DNA of 32,078 nucleotides from Rhodothermia bacterium. Its GTDB lineage: Bacteria; Bacteroidota; Rhodothermia; Rhodothermales; UBA2364. Location of the stretch: assembly GCA_017303715.1 (NCBI GenBank), contig JAFLBZ010000048.1:1-32078 (forward strand), in the 5' to 3' direction. A program made the position numbers and the translations under genes. Shown here one piece after another: positions 8,652 through 18,235 of this stretch. Below the pieces are notes generated by a model, which did not search any database, had not been told where the DNA came from, and saw nothing but the letters and a program-made list of their open reading frames with translations. Position 1 is the stretch's first letter. Every line of letters starts with the position of its first letter.

Positions 8652-10589
8652 TTACGCACTCATTGTTTGGGTTTGTCGTAGAAAATTTAAGGTTTGGGTT
8701 GCGATTCCTTTTGGATCTAAACCGACTTCCGCATAAAGCTCGTCTTGTGTGCCATGTTCTACGAACGTATCGGGTAGTCCAAGCCGGAGAACATCGGCTT
8801 TATACCCATGATCGCACATCCATTCCAAGACAGCACTTCCGGCTCCGCCTTGAACGACGCCATCTTCTATGGTGACAACCGTGTCGTAGGTGGAGAAGAC
8901 CTCTTCGAGGAGGGGCGCATCCAAAGGTTTCACAAACCGTAGGTCGTAATGTGCGGCCTCGACACCGGCTTCTTGAAGGAGGAGACGGACTTTGTGAACA
9001 GACTGTCCGATCGCACCATAGCTTAGAATCGCCAGATCAGTTCCATTCGCTACTTTGCGACCTGTTCCAAGTGGTATTTCCTCGAAGGGCGCCCGCTGGT
9101 CTGCTGGTGTTCCGCCTCTTGGATACCGAATGGCGTATGGGCCTTTTTCGTATATACTGGCCGAGTACATCAGGTTACGGAGGTCTTGGGCCTCCATAGG
9201 TGCGGCGACCACCAAATTTTGAACACAACGGAGGAAAGGAATGTCTAATACGCCGTGATGCGTTGCGCCATCAGCGCCCACCAATCCGGCACGATCCATA
9301 CAGAACACGACCGGAAGGTCTTGCAAGGCTACGTCATGAATAATGCCATCATATGCCCGTTGTAAAAAACTGGAATAGATGGCCACAAACGGTTTTAGCC
9401 CTTGTGTTGCCATTCCTGCAGCTTCTACAACGGCGTGCATCTCGGCAATACCCACATCAAAGGCGCGATTGGGCATTTGCTTCATCATCTTACTCAGACC
9501 TGTTCCACTGGGCATGGCCGCCGTAATACCTACAATTTTAGGGTTTTCTTGGGCCAATTCTAGGATGGCATCCCCAAAAATATCTTGCCAATTCGGGATT
9601 TTACGTTTACCCGGATCTGGTTTGACCAACGATTCTCCGGTAAGTTTATCGAAGGGCGAGCTTTGAGCGTGCCACTTGAGTTGGTCTTGCTCGGCAGGTG
9701 CAAAACCCTTTCCTTTGACGGTCATGCAATGCAGCAAAATAGGGCCTTTTAGGTCTTTTAGGTCGTCCAAAATTTTGGCGAGTTGTACAACATCGTGGCC
9801 ATCCACGGGGCCAAAATACCGGAAGCCGAGTGCCTCGAATAGCCCACCCGGTGTTAAGGCGGCCTTCATGCCATTTTCGATCCGTCCGATGAAACGTTGC
9901 ATGGTTCCACCACCTTTCCCCTTCATTTTTTCAAGAAGATCCCACACCTCGTCACGTAGTGTATTCCAGCCTTTTCCGGCAGTGATCTCAGCCAAGTACT
10001 CGTTCAGTGCGCCCACGTTGGGGTCAATAGACATGCGGTTATCGTTCAAGATCACCAACAAATCGGACTTGGCGGTTCCGGCATTGTTCAGCCCTTCAAA
10101 AGCCAAGCCTCCAGTCAGCGAGCCATCACCGATAATGGCCACCACTTTTTGGTCTGTACCCGAAATGTCGCGTGCCTTCGCCATCCCCAAAGCTGCGGAG
10201 ATGGACGTGGAAGCATGGCCAACCCCAAAGGTATCAAACTCGGACTCGGAGCGCTTTGGAAATCCCGAAATGCCTTGGTATTTGCGGTTGGAGTGGAAAA
10301 CGTCGCGCCTACCAGTTAGGATTTTATGGCCATATGCCTGATGACCCACATCCCAAACAATCTGGTCTTTGGGGGTGTTGTACATGTAATGTAGGGCAAC
10401 CGTCAGTTCAACCACACCAAGCGAAGCGGCAAAGTGCCCACCATGCACAGAGATGATGTCAATGATGTATTGTCTTAGCTCTTCAGCAACTTGTGGCAAT
10501 TTTTCTATGGGCAATTCGCGCAGAATGTGTGGTTGGTCTATCTGTGCGAGCATAGGGCCGGGGATATGAGCGGTTTGGCGTTCTGTCAT
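8652..10589 (-). CDS. dxs: 1-deoxy-D-xylulose-5-phosphate synthase
   Basis: A thiamine-diphosphate enzyme that condenses pyruvate with glyceraldehyde-3-phosphate, the first step of the MEP pathway to isoprenoids. At 645 aa it is full length. Visible are His49 in SVHGGHFAASLG, WDVGHQAYGHK, the ThDP/Mg motif GDGSLTGG (about 154-161) with NDN at 182-184, the catalytic-base region GIAEMHAVVEAAG, YSSFLQRAYD, and DRAGLVGADGATHHG in the pyrimidine-binding domain, followed by the transketolase C-terminal domain. xseB ends 21 bp upstream, so dxs is probably the last gene of an xseB-dxs transcript, an arrangement familiar from other bacteria that keep xseB, ispA and dxs together. ispA is absent here. 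Confidence 0.97.
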   Translation of the reverse strand: MTERQTAHIPGPMLAQIDQPHILRELPIEKLPQVAEELRQYIIDIISVHGGHFAASLGVVELTVALHYMYNTPKDQIVWDVGHQAYGHKILTGRRDVFHSNRKYQGISGFPKRSESEFDTFGVGHASTSISAALGMAKARDISGTDQKVVAIIGDGSLTGGLAFEGLNNAGTAKSDLLVILNDNRMSIDPNVGALNEYLAEITAGKGWNTLRDEVWDLLEKMKGKGGGTMQRFIGRIENGMKAALTPGGLFEALGFRYFGPVDGHDVVQLAKILDDLKDLKGPILLHCMTVKGKGFAPAEQDQLKWHAQSSPFDKLTGESLVKPDPGKRKIPNWQDIFGDAILELAQENPKIVGITAAMPSGTGLSKMMKQMPNRAFDVGIAEMHAVVEAAGMATQGLKPFVAIYSSFLQRAYDGIIHDVALQDLPVVFCMDRAGLVGADGATHHGVLDIPFLRCVQNLVVAAPMEAQDLRNLMYSASIYEKGPYAIRYPRGGTPADQRAPFEEIPLGTGRKVANGTDLAILSYGAIGQSVHKVRLLLQEAGVEAAHYDLRFVKPLDAPLLEEVFSTYDTVVTIEDGVVQGGAGSAVLEWMCDHGYKADVLRLGLPDTFVEHGTQDELYAEVGLDPKGIATQTLNFLRQTQTMSA

Positions 10590-10610
10590 AAAATCAGGGA
10601 GAATAAAAAC

Positions 10611-10811
10611 TTAGGAGGGTTCTAAGAATCGTTTTTCGATACGCAGTTGGGCTTCTTGCAGGCGAACTTCACAGAAATCCGCAAGAGATAAGCCTTGCTC
10701 ATACAGCGTGAGCGCTTCTTCTAAGGCGATCGGTTGCTCAAGTGTGCGGACAATCTGTTCTAACGCTTGGATGGCTTCGCTAAAAGTGTATTCAGAAGGA
10801 TCCTGGGCCAT
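10611..10811 (-). CDS. xseB: exodeoxyribonuclease VII small subunit
   Basis: A 66-residue small subunit of exonuclease VII. The sequence DPSEYTFSEAIQALEQIVRT, then the ALEEALTLYEQGLSL stretch and CEVRLQEAQLRIEK, is the standard two-helix XseB pattern. Several copies bind one XseA to form the enzyme that degrades single-stranded DNA to oligonucleotides. I use ATG at 10811 (MAQDPSEY); a 24-residue N-terminal extension is possible from 10883 but is not family-like. The large subunit gene lies 262 bp upstream on the same strand, and dxs starts 21 bp downstream. Confidence 0.92.
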   Translation of the reverse strand: MAQDPSEYTFSEAIQALEQIVRTLEQPIALEEALTLYEQGLSLADFCEVRLQEAQLRIEKRFLEPS

Positions 10812-11073
10812 AAACGTTTGAGGATTTGATTGTTTTGCAAAGTTTCGTCGGGGTATTGTTGTGTCGTTATCGTAATAAGTCATTTCCGAAAAACATGGGC
10901 GATAAAACGAATCTTACTCGGATTTGTTCGCCACTTGCTGTACTTCTTTTCCAACAACAGCCTCAAGGTAAAAACCAAGAGCAAGATTTATCACGGTCTT
11001 GTGTTGCAAATTTCGGGTAAAGTATCGGGAATTGCAAGCCAAATTTATGTTCTCATCTCCAAAGAACCACCGC

Positions 11074-12279
11074 TTAACGATCTGCCGTGGTTTCTGTAAC
11101 GGTTACGGGCACATCTCCATCAATAAAATGCAAGGTAAGGGTTTGGTCTGGCTGGGCTTGGTCGGCACGCAAGACCATTTCCTTTCCTTGGAAAACCTGC
11201 ACATACCCCCGTTTTAGCGGAGCATTGGGATCAAGATGGCGTAATTGGCTCTCCCATAATTGTAGAACGGCACGGGATTGCTCCAATTGGAAGCGTGCCG
11301 AGCGTTGTAATTGCTGGCGAAGCTCTGTAACGCGCCGCGTTTGCTCCTCAAGGATCAACCGAGGGCGATTGAGCGCATAGGATGCGCGAAGGCTCCGTAG
11401 GCGCTCTTGTGCCTGTTCTATCCGTCGGGCAACCCGAATTTTGGCCGTATATCGCAGGTTCTGGAGAAGTTGTAAGACCTCTCTTTGGTCGGGTGTTGCC
11501 AATTCGGCAGCATTGGATGGGGTTGCCGCCCGTACATCTGCTACAAAATCCGCTATTGTAAAGTCCGTTTCATGGCCAACGGCACTCATGACCGGAATCC
11601 GGCTGTGATAGATGGCGCGGGCTACCGCCTCTTCGTTGAAGGCCCAAAGGTCTTCGATACTTCCGCCACCGCGCCCAATAATAACCACATCGGGAGGCCC
11701 AGATTGTGTATTTAGCTGGTAAAGCGCACGCGAGATTTCGTCGGCGGCACCTGCACCTTGTACGGCAACCGGAATCAAAACGACCTGCACCGCCGGAAAT
11801 CGCTGCTGGATCACCCGTAGCATGTCTTGGATGGCCGCACCGGTTTCACTGGTGATTATACCGATTTTTTGGGGAAATCGCGGGATTTTTCTTTTTCTTT
11901 GTGGATCGAAGAAGCCTTCTGCGGCCAATTTTTTTTTGAGAGCCTCGAAAGCAAGGTTTAGATCACCTTCTCCTGCCGGACGCATGGACTTTACGACAAA
12001 GGAGTACGTGCCTCGCGGCGGATAGATGGAGAGTGCGCCGTGTGCCACCACTTTCATCCCATCGCGCGGGGTGAAAAACAAATATCTGCGGTTAAATTGC
12101 CACAATGCGCACGAAATTTGGGAGTGGGTGTCTTTAAGGCTGAAGTATAAATGCCCAGACGTATGTGCTTTAAAATTAGAAATCTCGCCCTCTACCCACA
12201 GATCGGAGAACGTATCTTCGACCACTTCCTTTAGGGAACCGTTTAGGTCGGATACCGAGATAATGTTGTGTTCTGGCAT
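11074..12279 (-). CDS. xseA: exodeoxyribonuclease VII large subunit
   Basis: A 401-aa large subunit of exonuclease VII. An N-terminal OB-fold (about residues 5-100, with LWVEGEISNFKAHTSGHLYF) is followed by the nuclease domain with IGIITSETGAAIQDM, GRGGGSIEDLWAFNEE and SAVGHETDFTIADFVAD, and then a long helical, Gln/Arg-rich region (about 265-350) that binds XseB. The C-terminal part ends with LKRGYVQVF, the usual beta-rich tail. It starts 3 bp after the fructosamine-kinase-like gene and so is almost certainly in the same transcript. xseB follows after a 262-bp spacer in which I see no gene. Confidence 0.96.
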   Translation of the reverse strand: MPEHNIISVSDLNGSLKEVVEDTFSDLWVEGEISNFKAHTSGHLYFSLKDTHSQISCALWQFNRRYLFFTPRDGMKVVAHGALSIYPPRGTYSFVVKSMRPAGEGDLNLAFEALKKKLAAEGFFDPQRKRKIPRFPQKIGIITSETGAAIQDMLRVIQQRFPAVQVVLIPVAVQGAGAADEISRALYQLNTQSGPPDVVIIGRGGGSIEDLWAFNEEAVARAIYHSRIPVMSAVGHETDFTIADFVADVRAATPSNAAELATPDQREVLQLLQNLRYTAKIRVARRIEQAQERLRSLRASYALNRPRLILEEQTRRVTELRQQLQRSARFQLEQSRAVLQLWESQLRHLDPNAPLKRGYVQVFQGKEMVLRADQAQPDQTLTLHFIDGDVPVTVTETTADR

Positions 12280-12282
12280 GTA

Positions 12283-13140
12283 TTATCCAAACTTTTTTAA
12301 AGTCGTTGCGACGCTTTCGGCATACGAAGATCCAAACAACAGCAAATGGTTAAGCAGATGATACAAATTATAGAGCGGTTTTCTTTCCTCAAATCCAGAT
12401 GCGAATGGCCAAGCAAATTGATAGCTTTCGTAAAAAACCGATGAAAATCCTCCGAACAAGGTGGTCATGGCAAGGTCGGTTTCGCGATCACCATAATATA
12501 CGGCTGGATCTATCACCGCAGGGCCATTTGGGGTAAAACAAACATTTCCATGCCATAAATCACCATGCAAGAGAGAAGCCGGAGGATGTTTGGGAAGGAT
12601 TTGTGGTAGTGCTTTACATAATGACTGAAAGGGAATCTCCCATGTTGCAGGCCAACGTTTGGCTTTTCGGCAACGCTCCGCCATTGGCCACAGTCTGTTT
12701 TCAAGAAAGAAAGTAGGCCAATCGGTTTGCCACGAATTTAGTTGCCTTGTTCGCCCAATAAAATTGTGGGATTGGAAGCCATATGCAGCGGTTGGGCTAA
12801 AGCTTTGGTGAAGTTTTGCAAGACCTTCACCAAATTTTCTGAAGTGCTCCTCGGTTGCTTTAACGGGTTCGAGCCATTCCAAAACCAGAATACCAGATTC
12901 TTGCGCCACCACATACGGAACGATGAGGCCAGAATGGGCCTGCTTGAGGGCCGCCAATCCTTGGGCCTCGCTCTTAAAAGTGTCGGATACGCCGCTCGTG
13001 AGTCCGGTCTTTGCAAAATACACATTTGTGGATGTGCGTACATGCCACGCCTCGGCAATGTCTCCACCGGATACGGGAGAAACTGCCATCACTTGTTCCG
13101 AAAGTGCCTTTGAAAGATGCCTGATCTGGCTGGGGTGCAT
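12283..13140 (-). CDS. fructosamine kinase family protein
   Basis: A 285-aa protein of the fructosamine/ketosamine-3-kinase family, which phosphorylates sugar adducts on amines so that they fall off (deglycation). It has the aminoglycoside-phosphotransferase-like kinase fold: nucleotide-binding Lys in YFAKTG (44), EWL hinge (about 88-90), catalytic loop HGDLWHGN (192-199) and the metal site AVIDPAVYYGDRETDLAM. The ATG at 13140 is chosen; a TTG start at 13176 would add 12 residues of no family character. It is immediately upstream of xseA (3 bp). The true substrate may be ketosamines or erythrulosamine/ribulosamine adducts. Confidence 0.93.
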   Translation of the reverse strand: MHPSQIRHLSKALSEQVMAVSPVSGGDIAEAWHVRTSTNVYFAKTGLTSGVSDTFKSEAQGLAALKQAHSGLIVPYVVAQESGILVLEWLEPVKATEEHFRKFGEGLAKLHQSFSPTAAYGFQSHNFIGRTRQLNSWQTDWPTFFLENRLWPMAERCRKAKRWPATWEIPFQSLCKALPQILPKHPPASLLHGDLWHGNVCFTPNGPAVIDPAVYYGDRETDLAMTTLFGGFSSVFYESYQFAWPFASGFEERKPLYNLYHLLNHLLLFGSSYAESVATTLKKFG

Positions 13141-13576
13141 AAGTTTATATAGTGTGATTTTAGAAGATAAGCCCAAGCCTTGGGGTTCTTTATGTCTTTA
13201 TTTTTAATTGGATTTTATGGAACCGCATAAGTAAAATTCCGAGAGATACTAAACGTGGGGAGTGGCGTTTTTTATGTGGGCAAATTCTTCGCAGGTAATG
13301 TGGGTTGAATTGAGTTCTGGCGTGGGTACATTGCCATGCGTGTTCACCGGCATTAATCGTAAGTTTTGCAGAAATCGAGTGGTTTGTTTCCGAAATGAAC
13401 CGAAACTATTTTTAAAACGCCTTTCCGCTGTCTATTATATTACACACCTTGTGCAACCGATTCCAGACAGTTCGCATCCATAAAAGAGCGGTTCTAAGCC
13501 AAAAAAAGGCTTTAGGAAGCGTGGATCGGTTTTTGTTATGTCGTTTTATACTCGCCCCATTACCAAAAAGCGTCTT
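13141..13576. other. long intergenic region between divergent genes
   Basis: This 436-bp space lies upstream of both the fructosamine-kinase gene (minus) and the DUF4783-like gene (plus), so it should hold both promoters. An open frame at 13262-13483 encodes 73 residues with no recognisable motif, and I regard it as chance. A small hairpin AAGCC-A7-GGCTT occurs at 13496-13512. I see no RNA gene or repeat family. Confidence 0.4.
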
Positions 13577-13993
13577 ATGAAAACAATGAAAAACTTCGTG
13601 GTCGGTCTCTTGGGTTTGCTTGGACTATGGATGTTACCTATTACGCTTTGGGCACAAGATGACGGATCAGAAACCTTGCGGAAAATTGAATCCGGATTTT
13701 CCAACAACGATATGCGAATGGTTTTGCAATTTGCGTCTGATCCAATATTTGTTCGGACACCGGATGACAATGCTTCTTATAGCCCCGTTCAGGCGCGTTA
13801 TGTATTGGAGAACTTTTTTAGAACACAGCCGGCGCGTGGATTTCGGTTTACCGATCTCTCGCCGGGGAAAAATGCGGCTTTTGCTACGGGTGAATTTCGT
13901 TCTCGAAATGGCCAATCCATGCGTATTTATGTCCGCCTCCGCCGAAACGGGAGTTCGATGGAACTGAAAGAAGTGCGGATTACCCCATCCTAA
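13577..13993 (+). CDS. DUF4783-like secreted protein
   Basis: A 138-residue protein with a signal peptide (MKTMKNFVVGLLGLLGL to about WAQ). The mature region follows the DUF4783 pattern of Bacteroidota: a first helix (TLRKIESGFSNNDMRMVLQF), a strand-turn ending in SYSPVQARYVLENFF, then F-R-FTDLSPGKNAAFATGEF, a turn with NGQSMRIYVRLRR, and a last strand LKEVRIT. The order of helices and strands is compatible with an NTF2-like fold. No function is established for this family. The ATG at 13577 gives a clean signal peptide; the longer reading from 13538 adds a basic stretch before it. A hairpin terminator candidate follows at 14017-14045. Confidence 0.8.
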   Translation: MKTMKNFVVGLLGLLGLWMLPITLWAQDDGSETLRKIESGFSNNDMRMVLQFASDPIFVRTPDDNASYSPVQARYVLENFFRTQPARGFRFTDLSPGKNAAFATGEFRSRNGQSMRIYVRLRRNGSSMELKEVRITPS

Positions 13994-14016
13994 GTTGGAT
14001 GAAAATTTGTACATTG

Positions 14017-14045
14017 GGGCAGGACATCAGGTTCAGCCCTTTTTT
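14017..14045 (+). terminator. probable Rho-independent terminator
   Basis: The stem GGGC-a-GGA pairs with TTC-a-GCCC around a CATCAGG loop and is followed directly by a run of six T. It stands 23 bp after the stop of the DUF4783-like gene, in the right orientation. Confidence 0.55.
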
Positions 14046-14095
14046 GTTTGCATAAGTTTGGCGGAATAATATCCTTTTAATGCGTAACAGAATAA

Positions 14096-14113
14096 AAAGG
14101 GCTTAAGTCCTTT
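14096..14113. promoter_or_regulatory. 18-bp near-palindrome upstream of sensor kinase
   Basis: AAAGGGCTTAAGTCCTTT is symmetrical apart from one G/T position. It lies 60 bp before the ATG of the large sensor kinase. It could be an operator for a dimeric regulator or a small hairpin; nothing in the sequence decides between them. Confidence 0.35.
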
Positions 14114-14173
14114 AAAAATAATATTTGGACAATTTGATTCATAAGCTGTATTAGCCAATTTAGACACTTGCAT

Positions 14174-17100
14174 ATGTCTTGGGGTATATCAAAACGTATT
14201 TCTGCATGGTGGATCATTGCCCTCTTTTTGGCAACGGTATGGTCTGTTACGGCCATATTGCGGCCTGTTGTACATGCCGTGAAGCAACCAACATTGCAGG
14301 AAGCACTTGCGGTCATTCAGTCTGATTTCTCCGCGCGTATTTTGCAGATGGAAGCCCAGCGCCGGCGAGTGGCTGCCGAGCCTTTTGTTTTGCGTTGTTT
14401 AGAACAGGTAACCGCTGGCGACCATATCGAACATCTTTCTCCGGCCCAAAAGGAGGCTATTGACTGGTTTAGCACATTCCAGGACTTCGACGAACGGCAA
14501 ATGGCGATAGAGTTGTACGATGTAGAGTACAAACTTTTGGCGTGGCGCGGTGTCAGTTTGCCCCTTCAAGACGCCGAGCGTTTGGCGCCCTTCCCCACAA
14601 AGACCACCTATCGGGTTTATACGGCGGCCCAAGATGGTCTCTTGGCATTGGAACAATGGACACCCGTATATCGCCGATCAACAGTGGTGGGTGGTATTCG
14701 GGTGGTGTACCTCATCAATGTCCCCACTTCCGCACAAGGCTCTAATTTACCCGATTTTCGGTTGGAGGACATTTGGCAACAAAAAACCATGCGCCCCGTG
14801 CGTGTGGATTGGCGGACGAAAAGCGCCCATGCTGCAAATCCAAAACAAGGCGTTGGTCTTTTGCGAACACCTGAGGGAACGGTTTTGGGTGAAGTTCAGG
14901 TTTTTGCAGTGGTAGAAACCGAACGACCGAATGAAGCGACTGGCATTCAGGACATTGCGGTTTTCTGGGGCGTTTTGTTTTGGGGATGGTTGGTTTTTGG
15001 CTTTTTCGTTGCTGTGAAGCCTATCGAAAAACGTTTTGGCGGTTGGGCTGGTCATGGGGTTTGGGGTTTGGGACTTTTGGCATTGTGGGGATTTCGGTAT
15101 TGGTTGATCTTTAAAGAAGTCCCCAAACGCTGGTTGCTGGGTGTGCCGATCAGTGGGCAGTTGTATGATCCAAGATATTTGGCCTCAGATCTGGGCATGG
15201 GATTAATGCAGTCTATTGGTGATCTGGCCATTTCTGCTTTTTTTGTGTGGATGTCCGTCTTTTTGTGGACGGATCGGCTACTCCAAATACAAAACCGTCC
15301 GTTTAAAAACAAAGCCACCTCGTCAACTTGGCTTCCTAAACTTACGTTTCTTGTCTGGGGTCTGGCCCTCGCTTTGCTGATAAAGATCGGGTGGTTGGGA
15401 TTTTCGATGGTGGTAGAACGTTCTGTTTCCGATTCTATCTTGGATTATTTGGCGTGGACGGGCTTGATGCCACCCGTCACCATTATGTTGGTTTATTGTA
15501 GTTTGTTGTTACTTGCACTTGCTATACTCTTGGCTGCAACGGTTTTGATGCGATTTTGCCTTCATAAAAGTGGCATTCTATGGCCTAATAGACCCAAGTA
15601 CCTCGATGTTGGTGTATTGATTTTGTGGATGCTGGTTCTAAAGGTTTTTGAATGGTGGGGATTTTTAAGCTCTTTCCAAATAAATGGCTTGGGTGAGTGG
15701 CTTTTGGCCGGAGGTGCGTTAGGGGCGATGTGGTTCTGGAAGCGCGATGCCGAATTGCCCTTGCGGTTGCTCCACCTGCGGAGTTTATTGCTCTTGCTGT
15801 TTGTCGGGGTTGTGTTTACGTATCCCACCATTTATCAAGCACTTCGGCTAAAATTGGAACGTCAAATGGAATTGGTGGCGGACGATTTTGCGCAGGGTGA
15901 GGAAGAACAGATTTTGGGTGCGTTAGAACAAACCATTTTCGATACGCGGCGTAGCAATCCTGTTTTCAAGTCTTTCGATAAGGTTACAGCAGATTCAAGT
16001 CTGGCAGTTGGTATTCTAAATCGGTTAACAGAAGAACTTAATACGTTGAATCAAGGTGATTTTGAAACCTCGATTGGTTTTTTTGATCTTAAGAATTCCC
16101 CGTTGTTTTTAAAAGGGCTGGGTGGTGGACGGGATGCGCAACGGTCGCGGCTGCTACAATCTGGCTTGTCGGATTTTCTGGCGCTCAAAGATGCTTTCCA
16201 CAGCTCGGAAAAAGCAGATCAATTGGTACAGCGTGTATCGCAGCAACAAAATGGCCAATTTCAATACGAAGGCATAGCCCCTTTAACCGAACGAGGTGAA
16301 GCCATTGGTTGGGTAATGATTAGGGCAGAACAACGGATTCGTTATGCCGGAGAAAATTCATTTGTTCGGACTTCGGACGAGGTGATCCAGCGCGAGGGTT
16401 GGCGAAGGAAGTTGGCAGTGGCTGAATACCAAAACGGTATTTTAGTGCGTGGACAGGGAGGCCCCTTCATTAAAACACGCTTACCCGATGAGATCGTCCG
16501 ACAGTTCGATCATAAAGATCGTTATTGGAAAGAGGAAAAGGTATATGATCAGGCATACAATACGTTTTATCATAATCCCTATATGCCGGGGTCGAGGGTT
16601 TTTTCCAATAAAGTCATCGCTGTACGTACACCTGCTACAAATCCCTATGATCACTTGTACTACCTATTGCGGATTATTGTATCGGGGTTGTGGTTGCTCT
16701 TTCCTGTTTTTACAATTGGCTTGGTTTTTCGATTTAGGAAGGGGTTTTTGCCCATGCCCCGCCGACAGTTTCGGGACAAGGTGCTGAACGCCTTCTTGGT
16801 GGTTGGTGTGGTCTCGGTGGTGACGATGGGTATTTTGGGGCAGCAGGTGGTGACCCGCGAAAACCGAGAAACCCTCCGCGAAAACTTGGAACGGCGTTTA
16901 GACCGAACCGCAGAGGCACTTCAGGTACAATATAGCCGAAACGTGCCAGCATGGGAAATCTTAACGGGTATTCTAAGCCGCAACCGCTTAGACTCGTTGG
17001 CCACCAACCTGAGTTTAGACATGAGTGTGTATCGAGGCGCGGAGTTGGTTGCCTCCACACGCTCAGACTTGGTTCGGGAACGCTTGGTGCCCATTCGGTT

Positions 17101-18235
17101 GCCAATCGAAGCCTACGAGCAATTGTACCTCCAAACGCTCCGAAGTGCATACGTGGAAAGTAAAGGGAGAGCGGGCAATTATACGATTGGCTATCGGGCA
17201 CTGTCGGACGAAAATGGGGTGCCGCGTTATACTTTTTCCGTTTTGATGATCTCGGAGCAAGAGCAAGTGCTGGAGGAGCGGGCTAGAACGACGGCGTATC
17301 TCTTTGGTGCGTTGTTACTTTTGATGTTCTTGGTGATGATAACGGTAACGGTTTTGGCAAATGCACTTACACGACCATTAAGTGGTTTGCGCCAGGGTCT
17401 GGAAACTGTTGCAAGTGGACGTTTTGATGCGAAAATTGCGGTGACTTCGCACGATGAAGTGGGTGAATTGGTGGAAACCTTCAATGATATGCAACAACAA
17501 TTATCCGATAGCCGCGAAAAATTGGGCTTGCAAGAGCGGCAATTGGCTTGGAGCGAGATGGCACGTCAGGTGGCGCACGAAATCAAAAACCCGCTAACAC
17601 CCATGAAACTCTCCTTACAACACCTGAAACGTGCGCAAAAAACGATTGATATGAACGATGAAGACGAACGGGCACGCTTCGAGCTTATGTTTCATCGGAT
17701 CACGGCCACCTTAGACGAGCAAATAGACTCCTTAACCAATATTGCAAACTCGTTTTCCACATTTGCCCGGTTGCCCAAGCGGGTCTTGGAAAGATTGGAG
17801 CTAAATCTTGCCGTGGAGGAATGTATCTCACTGATGGAAAGAAGTGATGGTTATGAATTGCTCTTTACACATACCGATAACGAAATTTGGGTGATGGCAG
17901 ACCGCGAGGAGTTGCGGCGTATCTTCTTGAACCTGATTAAGAATGCACTACAAGCCATGCCAGAGGGCGGTACCGTTCGTATGCACGCCGGCCTTTGCAC
18001 CCACTTAAGCGGCAAACCTATGGCCTTTTGCGAGGTTCGCGACACGGGAACAGGTATCCCAGAAGCCTTGCAAGACAAAATTTTTCAACCGAATTTCTCT
18101 ACCAAAACCAGTGGAATGGGGCTGGGATTGGCCATTGTTCGCAAAAGTATCGAAGACCTTGGCGGACAAATTACTTTTACGACCAAGCAAAACGAGGGGA
18201 CTACTTTTCGGGTGGAATTGCCACTCGCCCCATGA
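14174..18235 (+). CDS. very large NtrY-like membrane sensor histidine kinase
   Basis: A 1353-aa sensor kinase, about twice the usual NtrY length. Reading from the N-terminus: one membrane segment (about 11-31), a probable extracytoplasmic region to about 258, a block of about eight hydrophobic segments (260-555), a second soluble region of about 270 residues (556-828), a membrane segment (829-855), another pair (869-893 and 1039-1065) enclosing a third soluble domain, then HAMP (about 1060-1115), the phospho-acceptor His1135 in VAHEIKNPLTPMKLSLQHL, and the ATPase domain with N-box Asn1257 (NLIKNAL), D1290 in DTGTGIP and GMGLGLAIV at 1314. It should autophosphorylate His1135 in response to an envelope or membrane signal. 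No response regulator is adjacent. The start is the ATG at 14174, six bases inside a TTG-initiated reading. Confidence 0.9.
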   Translation: MSWGISKRISAWWIIALFLATVWSVTAILRPVVHAVKQPTLQEALAVIQSDFSARILQMEAQRRRVAAEPFVLRCLEQVTAGDHIEHLSPAQKEAIDWFSTFQDFDERQMAIELYDVEYKLLAWRGVSLPLQDAERLAPFPTKTTYRVYTAAQDGLLALEQWTPVYRRSTVVGGIRVVYLINVPTSAQGSNLPDFRLEDIWQQKTMRPVRVDWRTKSAHAANPKQGVGLLRTPEGTVLGEVQVFAVVETERPNEATGIQDIAVFWGVLFWGWLVFGFFVAVKPIEKRFGGWAGHGVWGLGLLALWGFRYWLIFKEVPKRWLLGVPISGQLYDPRYLASDLGMGLMQSIGDLAISAFFVWMSVFLWTDRLLQIQNRPFKNKATSSTWLPKLTFLVWGLALALLIKIGWLGFSMVVERSVSDSILDYLAWTGLMPPVTIMLVYCSLLLLALAILLAATVLMRFCLHKSGILWPNRPKYLDVGVLILWMLVLKVFEWWGFLSSFQINGLGEWLLAGGALGAMWFWKRDAELPLRLLHLRSLLLLLFVGVVFTYPTIYQALRLKLERQMELVADDFAQGEEEQILGALEQTIFDTRRSNPVFKSFDKVTADSSLAVGILNRLTEELNTLNQGDFETSIGFFDLKNSPLFLKGLGGGRDAQRSRLLQSGLSDFLALKDAFHSSEKADQLVQRVSQQQNGQFQYEGIAPLTERGEAIGWVMIRAEQRIRYAGENSFVRTSDEVIQREGWRRKLAVAEYQNGILVRGQGGPFIKTRLPDEIVRQFDHKDRYWKEEKVYDQAYNTFYHNPYMPGSRVFSNKVIAVRTPATNPYDHLYYLLRIIVSGLWLLFPVFTIGLVFRFRKGFLPMPRRQFRDKVLNAFLVVGVVSVVTMGILGQQVVTRENRETLRENLERRLDRTAEALQVQYSRNVPAWEILTGILSRNRLDSLATNLSLDMSVYRGAELVASTRSDLVRERLVPIRLPIEAYEQLYLQTLRSAYVESKGRAGNYTIGYRALSDENGVPRYTFSVLMISEQEQVLEERARTTAYLFGALLLLMFLVMITVTVLANALTRPLSGLRQGLETVASGRFDAKIAVTSHDEVGELVETFNDMQQQLSDSREKLGLQERQLAWSEMARQVAHEIKNPLTPMKLSLQHLKRAQKTIDMNDEDERARFELMFHRITATLDEQIDSLTNIANSFSTFARLPKRVLERLELNLAVEECISLMERSDGYELLFTHTDNEIWVMADREELRRIFLNLIKNALQAMPEGGTVRMHAGLCTHLSGKPMAFCEVRDTGTGIPEALQDKIFQPNFSTKTSGMGLGLAIVRKSIEDLGGQITFTTKQNEGTTFRVELPLAP

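Noticed and set aside
9676-10341. 221-codon plus-strand open frame opposite dxs
   Set aside because: It lies wholly antisense to the well-conserved dxs gene, is Ser/Pro-rich in the way reverse-strand readings of coding DNA are, and has no family motif.
13262-13483. 73-codon open frame in the long intergenic region
   Set aside because: No signal peptide, domain or ribosome binding site, and unusual residue composition; probably chance.
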